Origin: an uncultured Roseobacter sp.
GTDB lineage: Bacteria; Pseudomonadota; Alphaproteobacteria; Rhodobacterales; Rhodobacteraceae
Assembly (NCBI GenBank): GCA_947488305.1
Contig: CANKZM010000002.1
Coordinates: forward strand, 124,001-188,000
Direction of reading: 5' to 3'
Length of the DNA: 64,000 nt
Each line of letters starts with the position of its first letter. Position 1 is the first letter of the stretch. Positions 44,019 through 52,997 of the stretch are shown piece by piece. The notes beneath the pieces are model-generated. The model ran no database searches. It had not been told where the DNA came from and saw only the letters and a program-made list of their open reading frames with translations. The translations under genes and the position numbers were made by a program.

Positions 44019-44119
44019 GGGTAGGTTCTCCGTGCATTATTCTGGTAAATCGACGCTAGCGGGTTTTTTGACTTGGGACAACCATCAGGAATAAATTTTT
44101 CACCGCAGGCAAATAAAAA

Positions 44120-44139
44120 GGCGGACCGATAGGCCCGCC
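44120..44139 (-). terminator. terminator after the amt/small protein unit
   Basis: On the minus strand GGCGGGCC and GGTCCGCC form an eight-base stem with one mismatch and a four-base loop, followed by TTTTT. It lies 25 bases beyond the small membrane-protein stop and would separate amt transcription from mgsABC. Confidence 0.7.
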
Positions 44140-44164
44140 ATTAGCTTCAGATCATCTTACAGCA

Positions 44165-44383
44165 TCAATACCTTTCGACACTGCGCTGGATTCGCTCGTG
44201 ATCCAATGCCTGTTGGCGCGCTTCTTCAAGGTGCTGTCCTTCCCGCACAAACTGAATGCGGTGCCACACCAGCCAGAAAATCACCCCGACAATGACCATG
44301 AGAACTTCCGATCCCTGAAAAGGGTAGATTGGCCCGACGTCGGCCATATCCACGGCCCAGCTTTCATATCCAATTGTAGACAT
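44165..44383 (-). CDS. small membrane protein following amt
   Basis: Protein of 72 residues with one hydrophobic span (about 27-43, VLMVIVGVIFWLVWHRI), a polar N-terminus and a charged C-terminal helix (EEARQQALDHERIQRSVERY). AAGGAG precedes the ATG and it starts 11 bases after the amt stop, so the two are made together. I do not recognise a named family. A partner or stabiliser of Amt is a reasonable inference. Confidence 0.75.
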   Translation of the reverse strand: MSTIGYESWAVDMADVGPIYPFQGSEVLMVIVGVIFWLVWHRIQFVREGQHLEEARQQALDHERIQRSVERY

Positions 44384-44394
44384 ATCGTATCTCC

Positions 44395-45768
44395 TTATTC
44401 CGCTGGTGTAACTTTGTTTGCAAGAAATTCCTTATCGGCTGCGATGATCTCTGCCTGCGCATCTTCGTAGGCATGGTGCTCCGCGTAATCGAGGCCCTGG
44501 AGTTCGACTTCTTCAGGAATGCGCAGCACACCAGCTGCTGCCTGCATCTTGGCGACAACGAACGCCGGGATGAAGCCCAATCCAAGGAACATGATCGCAG
44601 CGCCCAACGTCTGACCCAGCGGGTTGATGGCTGCATAGCCTTCATAGGGCGAAGAGGGTGCGCCCCAAAGGACAAAGCCCGAGATGATCAGGCCAACGAC
44701 GCCTGCGTATCCGTGCACTGCAACCGCGCCAACCGCGTCGTCCAGCTTGAACCGCTTTTCGACCCAGTAGTGCAAGCGGTAGACGATAAAGACACCTGCA
44801 GCAGCGATCAGCATTGCCTGGATCGGGTGGTAAAGATCGTTCCCAGCCGAGGCCGTGATAACGCCGGCAAGACCACCGGAGAAGGTCCAGAATGCATCAC
44901 CCCGGGACACAACGTAGGCCATCATCAAACCGCCCGACAACGACATCAGGAAGTTGAATGTGATGGCGGAAAGCGATGTGGGAGCGAGGTAGATGTTTGT
45001 CGCCGTCCAGGTATCGCCAGTGATCTGGCCGCCGATCGCCTCAGGTGAGATCGCAGGCACGTTACAAGCCGCGTAAAAGCCCCAGAAGCCGGTGTAGATC
45101 AAGAAAATACCAATGGTCAGCATCCACGGGTTGTGCGGGGGAATATCGCGCGGCGTACCGTCGTCCGCAAATTTCCCGATACGTGGACCGAGAACCGTGA
45201 TCACACCAAGCGCATAGCCGCCCGCGATTGCGTGGATCACGCCGGATGCATATGCGTCATGATAGCCGAGGTACTGGACCATCCAGCCGCCATAGTGCCA
45301 ACCCCACGCTGCATCGATGATCCACCAGACCGACCCGATGAGAACAGCATGTACCCACAAGGCTGATGACCTGATACGTTCGATGACCGACCCGGAAACG
45401 ATGGAGGCCGCTGTCCAGGAAAACAGCAGAAACGCCGCCCAGAACACGCCAGTGATGCGGTCTGCCGCGTTCGGACCCATGGTTTCGGCCCACGGCAGGT
45501 TTGCCGCGCCCGCTTCGAGATCGAGGCCGCCGAAAAACGGAAACATTGGGAACGCCCAGTAAATCCACCAACCGAAAAAGAAGAAGGTCACGGTCACCAG
45601 GGGAATCACCATCACGTTTTTCATGAGGGTGTGCATGTGGTTGCGGCGACGGCTTGCGCCGACCTCGTACATGCAGAATCCGACGTGGATCAGGAACATG
45701 AAAACGACCGTTACCCAATAATAAAATTCGGTGAACACCGTCGTTAATGCGTTTAGATTGCCATCCAC
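44395..45768 (-). CDS. amt: ammonium/methylammonium transporter (Amt family)
   Basis: Inner-membrane channel-like transporter of 457 residues with about eleven segments. Landmarks: N-terminal TEFYYWVTVVFMFLIHVGFC, the twin-histidine segments ASGVIHAIAGGYALG (about 174-188) and GAVAVHGYAGVVGLI (about 352-366), and the phenylalanine-rich gate region. The C-terminal tail is long and acidic (LQGLDYAEHHAYEDAQAEII). No glnK lies adjacent, which is unusual for an amt; instead there is a 72-residue membrane protein. Context in the island suggests movement of ammonium released by GmaS/Mgs chemistry or of methylammonium itself. Confidence 0.93.
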   Translation of the reverse strand: MDGNLNALTTVFTEFYYWVTVVFMFLIHVGFCMYEVGASRRRNHMHTLMKNVMVIPLVTVTFFFFGWWIYWAFPMFPFFGGLDLEAGAANLPWAETMGPNAADRITGVFWAAFLLFSWTAASIVSGSVIERIRSSALWVHAVLIGSVWWIIDAAWGWHYGGWMVQYLGYHDAYASGVIHAIAGGYALGVITVLGPRIGKFADDGTPRDIPPHNPWMLTIGIFLIYTGFWGFYAACNVPAISPEAIGGQITGDTWTATNIYLAPTSLSAITFNFLMSLSGGLMMAYVVSRGDAFWTFSGGLAGVITASAGNDLYHPIQAMLIAAAGVFIVYRLHYWVEKRFKLDDAVGAVAVHGYAGVVGLIISGFVLWGAPSSPYEGYAAINPLGQTLGAAIMFLGLGFIPAFVVAKMQAAAGVLRIPEEVELQGLDYAEHHAYEDAQAEIIAADKEFLANKVTPAE

Positions 45769-46022
45769 TTTTTCACTCCCTTGGTTTCAAGCGACATTGC
45801 CTGTCAGTTAAAAATTTTCACTAAAGATGAATATTTGGACCTGATCTGTCAACAATCCTATCCTGCGGTTGCGAAGTAATGGGGTTTTGACACGGCGGGC
45901 GAGCACAGTATTTTTTGCCTGCCAGGAAAATATTCTGCATACCAGTATTGATTTTTTCGTGGGAAGCGTCTTGTATGCGGCGGGACACATGACAGAACAA
46001 TGACAACGAACAGGGGGCCGAG
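45769..46022 (+). promoter_or_regulatory. divergent promoter region amt / dmmD with CTGTCAG element
   Basis: 254 bases between divergent starts. It contains CCTGTCAGTTAAAA (from 45800), with shorter matches ATCTGTCA near 45844 and ATGACAGA near 45988 (reverse complement). The same motif occurs in the intergenic region at 51380 and, as CTGGCAGTAAAA, at 57607. AT-rich stretches could hold promoters in both directions. Confidence 0.45.
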
Positions 46023-47174
46023 ATGGCTATTCTTTGGAGAACATCCGCGCTAGCACATCGCCATGCCGAAATCGGTGGAGAGCTCGAAGACTGGAATGGC
46101 ATGGGCACGGCTTGGTTCTATGACCATACGCCCGAGCGCGCCAAGGCAGACTATGAAGCGATCCGGACGAAGGCTGGTCTTATGGACGTGTCGGGTCTCA
46201 AGAAAGTGCATGTGGTCGGAGAAGACGCGGCCTACGTCATCGACCGGGTCACAACTCGTAACGTCGAAAAGATCGCACCGGGTCGTTCGACCTATGCCTC
46301 AATTCTCGATAGCCGTGGCCTGTTTGTGGATGACTGCATCATCTACCACATCGCGGTAAACTCTTGGCTCGTTGTACATGGTACTGGCACCGGCATGGAG
46401 CAGCTAACCACGGTGGCGGCGGGCAAAAACTGTTCTGTGATCTTTGACGACGATTTGCATGATATGTCCCTGCAAGGTCCCAAGGCCGTCGACATTCTGG
46501 CACAGGATGTGCCGGGCATCCGTGATCTGGCCTATTTCGGGTTAATGCAGACCCGCCTCTATGGGTGTGACGTGATGATCTCGCGAACCGGTTATACTGG
46601 CGAGCGTGGATACGAGGTTTTCTGCCGTGCTAAGGATGCGGTGCACATCTGGGATACGATCCTTGAGAAGGGTGGCGATGACGTCCGCCCGACCCAATTC
46701 AGCACGCTCGACATGCTGCGTATCGAAAGCTACCTGCTGTTCTACCCGGGCGACAACTCGGAAACCTTCCCCTTCGAGGATGGCTCACCAGCAGGCGACA
46801 GCCTTTGGGAGCTTGGGTTGGACTTTACCGTTTCTCCCGGAAAGGAAGGCTTCATCGGGGCCGAGAACCACTACGCCATGAAAGGCAAGGAGCGGTTCAA
46901 GATCTACGGTGTTCAGTTGTCGGGCGACGCAATGGACCAGATGGAAATGCATGCGCGTGTCTTGCAGGATGGTAAGGATGTAGGGGTCATCACCTACGGC
47001 CTATCTTCTGAGCTGAATGGCTATTCTGTTGCCATCACGCGCCTTAGCCCGGAGGTCGCCAAGGCGGGTACCAAGTTGACCGTCAAGCAGCCAGACGGCA
47101 CGGAACTTGATGCGACTGCGGAAGAAATGCCGTTCTATGACAAGGATAAGGCGATCCGCACCGCCAAAGGTTGA
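46023..47174 (+). CDS. dmmD: GcvT-like tetrahydrofolate-binding protein DmmD
   Basis: Protein of 383 residues of the aminomethyltransferase (GcvT) family: FYDHTPERAKADYEAIRTKA then GLMDVSGLKKVHVVGEDA at the N-terminus, ISRTGYTGERGYEVFCRAKD centrally (about 185-205) and a GLDFTVSPGKEGFIGAE segment. Directly ahead of the monooxygenase genes it corresponds to DmmD, presumed to capture formaldehyde released from dimethylamine onto tetrahydrofolate. First gene of the rightward dmm operon and divergent from amt. Confidence 0.9.
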   Translation: MAILWRTSALAHRHAEIGGELEDWNGMGTAWFYDHTPERAKADYEAIRTKAGLMDVSGLKKVHVVGEDAAYVIDRVTTRNVEKIAPGRSTYASILDSRGLFVDDCIIYHIAVNSWLVVHGTGTGMEQLTTVAAGKNCSVIFDDDLHDMSLQGPKAVDILAQDVPGIRDLAYFGLMQTRLYGCDVMISRTGYTGERGYEVFCRAKDAVHIWDTILEKGGDDVRPTQFSTLDMLRIESYLLFYPGDNSETFPFEDGSPAGDSLWELGLDFTVSPGKEGFIGAENHYAMKGKERFKIYGVQLSGDAMDQMEMHARVLQDGKDVGVITYGLSSELNGYSVAITRLSPEVAKAGTKLTVKQPDGTELDATAEEMPFYDKDKAIRTAKG

Positions 47175-47241
47175 ACCTGAGAACGGTGCCCGGGCAAAGG
47201 CGCGCGGTTTTCTGCACCATGCGAGGAAGAGAAGTTACGCT

Positions 47242-47850
47242 ATGTCGAAGTTCCAGTTTCCGGAAAGCATCATAAGCCGGCCAGTCTACGGTACTCTGAC
47301 CTCGCGACCGGGAAAGGCGCATCTGATGATTGCTGACGCCGAAGGGGCCGAGGCTATTCTGGATCTCGCTGTGCAGGACGCGGTTCTGATGGCCAAGAGT
47401 CACATCATCTACATTCCAAAGGGCACGGGTGAGACTTACACGACCAAGCTCAGGGCGCTGAAACCCGCGCAGTTTTATGAAGGGCCGTCGTACGAAGCAT
47501 CGGTGCAGCGCCTGCGTCACGTACTGGCCAATGCGCATCAGGGGCTTCAGGTCTATTTGGCGGGCACTGAAGGTTTGATGGGGCAGGCCCAGAACGAAGC
47601 CATGCAGGCGGGCATCCCTCATACCTCGATCCAGACAGAACACCGAGGCTCAGTCGCGCGGCGCATGCAATGCGTGCATTGTAAAGGAATCACTGAGGAC
47701 GTGATGCACGATCCGTTCCAATGCGCGCACTGCGGTTTGCACCTATTTGTGCGTGACCACTATTCGCGTCGCCTTGCCGCCTATCAGGGGGTGCGCGTCG
47801 ACGCTGAGGATCACGGCAATATCCCTGAGCCTCAGGAGTTGTATTCATGA
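47242..47850 (+). CDS. dmmA: dimethylamine monooxygenase subunit DmmA family
   Basis: Protein of 202 residues. It carries a zinc-ribbon-like four-cysteine pattern (CVHCKG then CAHCG, about residues 150-173) and an N-terminal domain with PGKAHLMIADAEGAEAILDL and IIYIPKGTGETYTTKL. In this order before a ferredoxin reductase and a DUF3445 haem protein it corresponds to the small subunit of dimethylamine monooxygenase; subunit lettering differs between papers. The ATG at 47242 follows GAGAAG; longer in-frame starts overlap dmmD. ATGA overlap with the next gene. Confidence 0.88.
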   Translation: MSKFQFPESIISRPVYGTLTSRPGKAHLMIADAEGAEAILDLAVQDAVLMAKSHIIYIPKGTGETYTTKLRALKPAQFYEGPSYEASVQRLRHVLANAHQGLQVYLAGTEGLMGQAQNEAMQAGIPHTSIQTEHRGSVARRMQCVHCKGITEDVMHDPFQCAHCGLHLFVRDHYSRRLAAYQGVRVDAEDHGNIPEPQELYS

Positions 47851-48833
47851 GTGCAGCACCGCAAAAGGCCAAGCCGGGGGCAGAGCAGATCCCCGTTACC
47901 GTAAGCGCCGTGGTGCCGCTGAACGACCTCGTGACGCGGTTCGAGTTCAAACGCCGGGACGGGAAGCCTTTCCCGACCTTTTCGGGCGGCGCGCATACAG
48001 TTGTCACCATGAACGATGACGGACGCACCCGTCTGAACCCCTATTCGCTGATGTCCGATCCATCGGATACATCGACCTATGCGATTTCGGTGCGCCGCGA
48101 CGACAATGGGCGTGGTGGCTCGCTCTTCATGCATACCCGCGTGAATGTGGGCGACGAGATGACTATTACCTATCCCGTGAATCTCTTCTCGCTTGATCTG
48201 CGGGCGCGCAAGCATCTGTTTTTCGCCGGTGGGATCGGCATCACGCCCTTCCTGTCGATGATCGCTCAGCTAGAGCTCATGAATGGCAACTGGGAACTCC
48301 ATTATTCGGTGCGGACCGAAGCGCTGGGCAGCTACGTGGACGAATTGCGCTACAAGTTCCCAAACAAGGTGCATGTCTATTACGACGACAAGAGTGAGGC
48401 GATCCCGTTGGAGGATCTGCTGGATGGCCAGCCCCTGGGCACCAATGCCTACGTCTGTGGGCCTAAGGGTATGATTGACTGGATTCACGCCACCGCCGAA
48501 AGTGCAGGTTGGCCCGACGCACAGGTTCATTCGGAGGAGTTCCTTGCACCGGCACCGGGCAAACCGTTCGAGGTGCGTCTGTGCAAATCCGACCTGACGA
48601 TTCAGGTCGGCGAAAACGAAAGCCTGCTGGAAGCGATCGAAAGATCGGGCGTTGAAGCGCCCTTCCTGTGCCGGGGCGGTGCCTGCGGGCAGTGTGAGAC
48701 GAATGTCGTTTCCTACGACGGTGAATTCGTCCACCGCGATCACTGGCTGGACGACGAACAACACGCCGACGGCAGCAAGATAATGCCCTGTGTCAGCCGC
48801 TTTGTTGGCAAATCTCTGGAGCTTGACAGATGA
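47847..48833 (+). CDS. dmmB: dimethylamine monooxygenase reductase subunit (PDR/VanB type)
   Basis: Reductase of 328 residues passing electrons from NAD(P)H to the monooxygenase. Flavin-domain motif LNPYSLMSD (about 62-70), nucleotide-binding GGIGITPFLSM (about 128-138), and a C-terminal 2Fe-2S domain with CRGGACGQCETNV and a distal CVSRF cysteine (about 275-320). This phthalate dioxygenase reductase layout is complete. Both junctions are ATGA overlaps, so the three subunits are produced in step. Confidence 0.92.
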   Translation: MSAAPQKAKPGAEQIPVTVSAVVPLNDLVTRFEFKRRDGKPFPTFSGGAHTVVTMNDDGRTRLNPYSLMSDPSDTSTYAISVRRDDNGRGGSLFMHTRVNVGDEMTITYPVNLFSLDLRARKHLFFAGGIGITPFLSMIAQLELMNGNWELHYSVRTEALGSYVDELRYKFPNKVHVYYDDKSEAIPLEDLLDGQPLGTNAYVCGPKGMIDWIHATAESAGWPDAQVHSEEFLAPAPGKPFEVRLCKSDLTIQVGENESLLEAIERSGVEAPFLCRGGACGQCETNVVSYDGEFVHRDHWLDDEQHADGSKIMPCVSRFVGKSLELDR

Positions 48834-49897
48834 CCATTCAGTTCAACGAAGAGACCTTCCGCGACGACTATTCCTTCTATAATTCGGACTGGGCGATCAA
48901 GCGCTTCCCCTTCCCGTTCCACGAAGACAGTTACATGTATTCGGTGAATATGGAGCAGCATCGCGGTGGGCCGAAAGGTTCTGTCTATGAGATGCGTTTT
49001 GATGTCGACGAGCATTACGTCTCAGAAATGAAGGACCGCGAGCTGGTCTTGGCGGATGATCCCTTGCGCTGCCAATCCTTGCCGCACATGACGCTGGCGG
49101 GCTGGGATTTGCTGGAATTGATTATGGTCAGCAAGTCCGAGGACTATCCTGATCTGTTCGAGCTGCACCGTGACGGCAATCATTGGCGTTGGATCAACAA
49201 GCCGCTGGGCATTGACGACACCTTCACATTTCTGGACGAAACGACGCTGCCCTATGGGCCAATGGAGTACATCACGCGGCAGGCGCAGGGCGATTTCTGC
49301 GTTCTTGACCAGCGCGATGAGATGCTGTGGATGGATGCGGGCATGGTGACAACCCAAGCGGATTGGTCGCTGGATTTTGACATCGGGATGAACTTCTTTG
49401 AATGGCATGCTCCGGTGCCTTTGGCGCATGAGATGGGGATATTCAAACGGGCGCTGAAATTCTTGCTCAACGTCCAGCAGGGTGCGCCCGCACGGCGGCT
49501 CAACTGGACGATGACGGTGAATCCTTTGTTGGATACAAGCCCGGAAAACTACCACAAATGGGGCATCCAGAAGACCACGCTGACGCCCGAGAACCTAGGG
49601 GCCAAACAGCATCTGCGGGTGGAGTTGCAGACCTTTTTCCGTTTGCCACGGTCCAACGCGCTGGTGTTTCCGATCCGCTGCTATCTGATCTCATTTCAGG
49701 ATCTCGTCACGATCCCCAAATGGGGCCGCCGACTGCACCGTGTCGTGCGCGATCTGCCAGTGGAACTGGCCACCTACAAAGGGTTCATCGACAATCGCCC
49801 CATGATGCTGGACTATCTCAGCAAGTTCGATGATGGCCTGCCTACCAGTCCCGGAGTATTCCCCGATCTGGACACAGAACCACCGCTTTCCGGGTGA
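48830..49897 (+). CDS. dmmC: dimethylamine monooxygenase haem subunit (DUF3445)
   Basis: Catalytic subunit of 355 residues of the haem-dependent oxidative N-demethylase family (DUF3445), converting dimethylamine to methylamine plus formaldehyde. The N-terminal AIKRFPFPFHEDSYMYSVNM and the central segments MGIFKRALKFLLNVQQGAPA and LRVELQTFFRLPRSNALVFP are typical. The exact haem ligand cannot be assigned by eye. It is the last subunit gene, and the next gene begins 23 bases later. Confidence 0.92.
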   Translation: MTIQFNEETFRDDYSFYNSDWAIKRFPFPFHEDSYMYSVNMEQHRGGPKGSVYEMRFDVDEHYVSEMKDRELVLADDPLRCQSLPHMTLAGWDLLELIMVSKSEDYPDLFELHRDGNHWRWINKPLGIDDTFTFLDETTLPYGPMEYITRQAQGDFCVLDQRDEMLWMDAGMVTTQADWSLDFDIGMNFFEWHAPVPLAHEMGIFKRALKFLLNVQQGAPARRLNWTMTVNPLLDTSPENYHKWGIQKTTLTPENLGAKQHLRVELQTFFRLPRSNALVFPIRCYLISFQDLVTIPKWGRRLHRVVRDLPVELATYKGFIDNRPMMLDYLSKFDDGLPTSPGVFPDLDTEPPLSG

Positions 49898-49920
49898 CGT
49901 CGATGCGACGGGTGTGATCC

Positions 49921-50649
49921 ATGCGTCTTACGTGGGTCGCTCTACTTGCGGCATTGACACTGACAACGCCGGCGTGGGCCTGTAGGCAAGCACTGGTACT
50001 GGCGCTTGATGTGTCGGGTTCCGTTGATGGAGTTGAGTACCAGCAGCAGGTCACCGGCCTGGCGTTTGCACTTAGTCATCCTGAAATCCGGGCGGCAATT
50101 CTTGCGGATGTAGAGCAACCCGTTGTTCTTGCTGTCTTTGAATGGTCTTCGCAGAACCACCAGTATGTGATCCTGCCCTGGACGCAGCTCGACAGCGTGT
50201 CAGCGTTGGATGGTGCCATTGCGCGCATCGAAAACCATCGAAAGGTCCGGGCGGGTTTGAAAACTGCTTTGGGCACCGCACTGGGCTTTGGGCGCGCCTT
50301 GTTACAACAACAGGCCTCCTGCTGGCGGCATACGATTGATGTCTCTGGTGATGGGCCCAGCAATTTCGGACCCACACCGCACAGCATTTACGCACGAGCC
50401 TTTGACCGCATAACCGTCAATGCGCTGGTCGTCGGTAATCCGAAGACCGCAAGCGGAGAGGGACGGGGAATAGAACCGGGCGCCTTGCTGGAGTATTTCG
50501 AGACCGAAGTCATCCGGGGCCCAGGCGCTTTTGCCATGATTGCAAATGGTTACGCGGATTACGCGCGGGCAATGAAGTTGAAACTGGCCAAGGAGCTTGA
50601 GCCGCCAATCATCAGCGAAGCGGGCGGCCTTAACAGACGACCGGGCTAG
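49921..50649 (+). CDS. DUF1194 von Willebrand A-type exported protein
   Basis: Exported protein of 242 residues. Signal peptide about 1-20 (TPAWAC), then a vWA-like domain with a MIDAS motif (LALDVSGSVDG), FALSHPEIRAAI and IDVSGDGPSNFGPTPH. Fits DUF1194, whose function is unknown. It follows the dmm operon by 23 bases in the same direction and ends four bases inside the convergent regulator. Periplasmic location makes a role in the cytoplasmic demethylation steps indirect at best. Confidence 0.82.
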   Translation: MRLTWVALLAALTLTTPAWACRQALVLALDVSGSVDGVEYQQQVTGLAFALSHPEIRAAILADVEQPVVLAVFEWSSQNHQYVILPWTQLDSVSALDGAIARIENHRKVRAGLKTALGTALGFGRALLQQQASCWRHTIDVSGDGPSNFGPTPHSIYARAFDRITVNALVVGNPKTASGEGRGIEPGALLEYFETEVIRGPGAFAMIANGYADYARAMKLKLAKELEPPIISEAGGLNRRPG

Positions 50650-51299
50650 TTGGTTTGTGGATAGGAAATGACAGACAGATATCTGGCAGGAAGCTCCACC
50701 AGGTTTTCCGGCCCATGTGGTGCATCGGCGTCAAAGAAGAGCGTATCGCCCGGGCGCAGTGGATAGATTTCATTGCCATGCCGATAATCTACGGCACCTT
50801 CCAGCATGTAAATCGTCTCTATGCCGCCGTGTTGAAATGTCTCGAACGTGTCGCTCGCTGCCGTTAGTTCGATCAGATAAGGCTCCACGATCACGCCGCT
50901 GGAGTTGCTTCCGATATGTCCCAAAAGATTGTACTGATGGCCTGCACGCGTGCCATCACGTTCGGTCTCAACACCGTGGCCAGCCTTGGTATGCACTGCT
51001 TCGCGACGTTCTTCGTATTGGCGGAAAAACGATGTCAACGGTACTGACAGCGCATTGGCAAGGGTGGTCAAAGTCGACAAAGACGGAGACGTATTCCCAT
51101 TTTCGATCTTTGACAGCATGCCGATGGAAAGGCCGGTCATTTCAGACAACTCTGCGACCGTTGTGCCCTGCGCCTTGCGAAACGCGCGAACTTCGCGACC
51201 GATCGCAACTTCAAGAACCTTTTCGCGCCCAGCGCGTACGGAGTGAGGGTCTTGGGTAAGACGCATGACCATGTCGGTGACCGCTTCTGCTATTTCCAT
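50646..51299 (-). CDS. XRE-family regulator with C-terminal cupin
   Basis: Regulator of 217 residues. The N-terminal HTH_3 lies at about 33-88 (TVAELSEMTGLSIGMLSKIE with NTSPSLSTLTTLANALSVPL); the cupin_2 domain follows (about 140-215) with YMLEGAVDYRHGNEIYPLRP. Such PuuR/SutR-like proteins sense small amines or acids. The ATG at 51299 has GGAGG upstream; ten extra residues are possible. Position between dmm and the GlxA-type gene suggests control of the methylated-amine island. Confidence 0.88.
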   Translation of the reverse strand: MEIAEAVTDMVMRLTQDPHSVRAGREKVLEVAIGREVRAFRKAQGTTVAELSEMTGLSIGMLSKIENGNTSPSLSTLTTLANALSVPLTSFFRQYEERREAVHTKAGHGVETERDGTRAGHQYNLLGHIGSNSSGVIVEPYLIELTAASDTFETFQHGGIETIYMLEGAVDYRHGNEIYPLRPGDTLFFDADAPHGPENLVELPARYLSVISYPQTN

Positions 51300-51378
51300 C
51301 AGTTTCCCTCCGTATTCCACGCTTTGCACAGCGTCTAGTAATGAGTTTACGGAAGTTTCTTCTCATTGCTATATTTTT

Positions 51379-51394
51379 TCCTGTCAGTATAACT
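51379..51394 (+). promoter_or_regulatory. CTGTCAG element between the two regulators
   Basis: TTCCTGTCAGTATAAC lies in the 120-base gap between the XRE-cupin gene (leftward) and the GlxA-type gene (rightward), 26 bases before the latter's start. It matches the CCTGTCAGTTAAAA element in the amt/dmmD promoter region. Candidate operator for one of these regulators. Confidence 0.4.
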
Positions 51395-51419
51395 TCGAGC
51401 AAATGAGAGGGTTACAGCA

Positions 51420-52415
51420 TTGACCAAACCGCTTGTGACAGGCTTTTTCATCTTTCCGGGTTTCCCGATGTCGTGCCTGACGTCGATGATCGAACCTTTG
51501 CGTGCCGCAAATGAAATATCGGGCGTTTCCGCTTTTGACTGGCAACTGGTCGCTGAATCTCTGGATAAAGTGCCGTCAAGCGCGCGGGTGGAATTTGAGC
51601 CCAATTGCGCTTTGGACGATGTGAAGGATTTGGACCTTCTTATTCTGCTTTCTCCACCGACGGCGATGTTTCAAAAAAACCGATCACCCGGAAGGCTGCG
51701 GACCTTGCAGCGCCATGGGTTGAAACTGGGCGCAGTGAGCGGCGGTGTTTTCCCGTTGGTCCGGGCGGAACTGTCCGGCAAAGCACTGATCGCGGTACAT
51801 TGGTGTTATAGCGCCGCATTTGAGGCAGAATTTCCCAATCACGCGTCATCGGATCGGGTGATTGAAATATCCAACGGTGTGGTATCCGCGGCAGGTGCGG
51901 CCGCTGCCTTTGATCTTTCTTTACATCTGATCGAACAACAGCTCGGACCCGGTGTCGCGACAGAAGTAGCCTGCTGGTTCCAGCATCCAGTCATGCGCCG
52001 TGAAGGCGTTGTGCAGGCCATTCCATCGCTCAAGGGCGACACAGAGGGCTCACAACTTTCGCCACTGGTAGCGCAGGCCGTTCAGGTTTTTGCACAGAAC
52101 ATTGACGAACCGATCGCAATTGCCGAGGTCGCGCGTCTCATTGGGATTTCGCCGAGGCACATGGAACGAGCGTTCAAGAATTCCACTGGAATGAGCCCAA
52201 CAAAATATTACCGCAAGCTGCGGATGCAGGCAGCGCGCCAAATCGTGCTTTATACCAATGATCAGATCTCGGACGTTGCGGCTGCTGTCGGCTATTACAG
52301 CGCCCAAACCTTCGGCAATCACTACCAAAACGCGTTTGGCGTCACCCCGCGCGAGGATCGTAATCGGATCAACCTGTTCCGTGTGAAAAGCAACCTGTCG
52401 GTGCCTTCGGTCTGA
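51420..52415 (+). CDS. GlxA-type AraC-family regulator (DJ-1/PfpI N-domain)
   Basis: Regulator of 331 residues. The N-terminal DJ-1/PfpI-like domain (about 5-190) begins VTGFFIFPGFPMSCLTSMIE and has serine where the catalytic cysteine would be (GAVSGGVFPL), so it is a sensor, not a peptidase. The C-terminal HTH_18 (about 225-320) includes IAEVARLIGISPRHMERAFK and ISDVAAAVGYYSAQTFGNHY. This layout is that of carnitine, choline and glycine betaine regulators such as CdhR and GbdR. The TTG start has GAGGG upstream. It converges with mgdD. Confidence 0.88.
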   Translation: MTKPLVTGFFIFPGFPMSCLTSMIEPLRAANEISGVSAFDWQLVAESLDKVPSSARVEFEPNCALDDVKDLDLLILLSPPTAMFQKNRSPGRLRTLQRHGLKLGAVSGGVFPLVRAELSGKALIAVHWCYSAAFEAEFPNHASSDRVIEISNGVVSAAGAAAAFDLSLHLIEQQLGPGVATEVACWFQHPVMRREGVVQAIPSLKGDTEGSQLSPLVAQAVQVFAQNIDEPIAIAEVARLIGISPRHMERAFKNSTGMSPTKYYRKLRMQAARQIVLYTNDQISDVAAAVGYYSAQTFGNHYQNAFGVTPREDRNRINLFRVKSNLSVPSV

Positions 52416-52424
52416 GACCGTATC

Positions 52425-52997
52425 TTACAACGCCGCTCGCATGGCTGTCAGGAGCGCATGATGGAGCGAGCCGGCAGAAGATCGTGGCCCAAACACGCGC
52501 ACCCTGTCCGGCGACGAAACCAACAGGAAACAGCTCAGGTGATCAATGCTGGTTCTGGTCGCTTCGCCACCTGAGCACGCACGCAAGTTCACGGGGCAGA
52601 GCAACTCGAAGACAGATGTCAGTCGCGGGCCCGTCAGCTCAAAACAGCACCACGCATCGTTTTGTTCCGTGATGCTTGCCGTCCCTTTGGTCGCCACGAC
52701 CAGCTGCGCAGCAAGGTCTTCGTGCGTGTCGTGTTGGGCCATGACCATCCATTGATCCGGCCCCGTCCAGAAACTCCCGAAGGTGTCCCCGGTCATCTTC
52801 CCCGGTCCGGGCAGGTCGCCGCCGATAAAGGAGGCGAGGCACTTCGCTGCGGCATCCTCCTGGCCTAGACGAGCGGCGCAGGAGGCAAGGGCGATGTCGC
52901 TCATCTCCCGCATGGTTACGTCCTTGTGCGTGTCTGTGCGGGGCTCTTGTCGGCCAAGAGCGGTGAGGGGTTTCATTTCCGATGATATGTCAGACAC
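52425..52997 (-). CDS. mgdD: N-methylglutamate dehydrogenase gamma-type subunit
   Basis: Subunit of 190 residues related to heterotetrameric sarcosine oxidase gamma (SoxG). Landmarks: KPLTALGRQEPR near the N-terminus, GPGKMTGDTFGSFWTGPDQW (about 78-98) and CCFELTGPRLTSVFELLCPV (about 125-145). The GTG start overlaps the end of mgdC by eight bases and has AAGGAGAG seven bases upstream; an ATG seven codons later is an alternative. It is the last gene of mgdABCD. Confidence 0.88.
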   Translation of the reverse strand: MSDISSEMKPLTALGRQEPRTDTHKDVTMREMSDIALASCAARLGQEDAAAKCLASFIGGDLPGPGKMTGDTFGSFWTGPDQWMVMAQHDTHEDLAAQLVVATKGTASITEQNDAWCCFELTGPRLTSVFELLCPVNLRACSGGEATRTSIDHLSCFLLVSSPDRVRVFGPRSSAGSLHHALLTAMRAAL

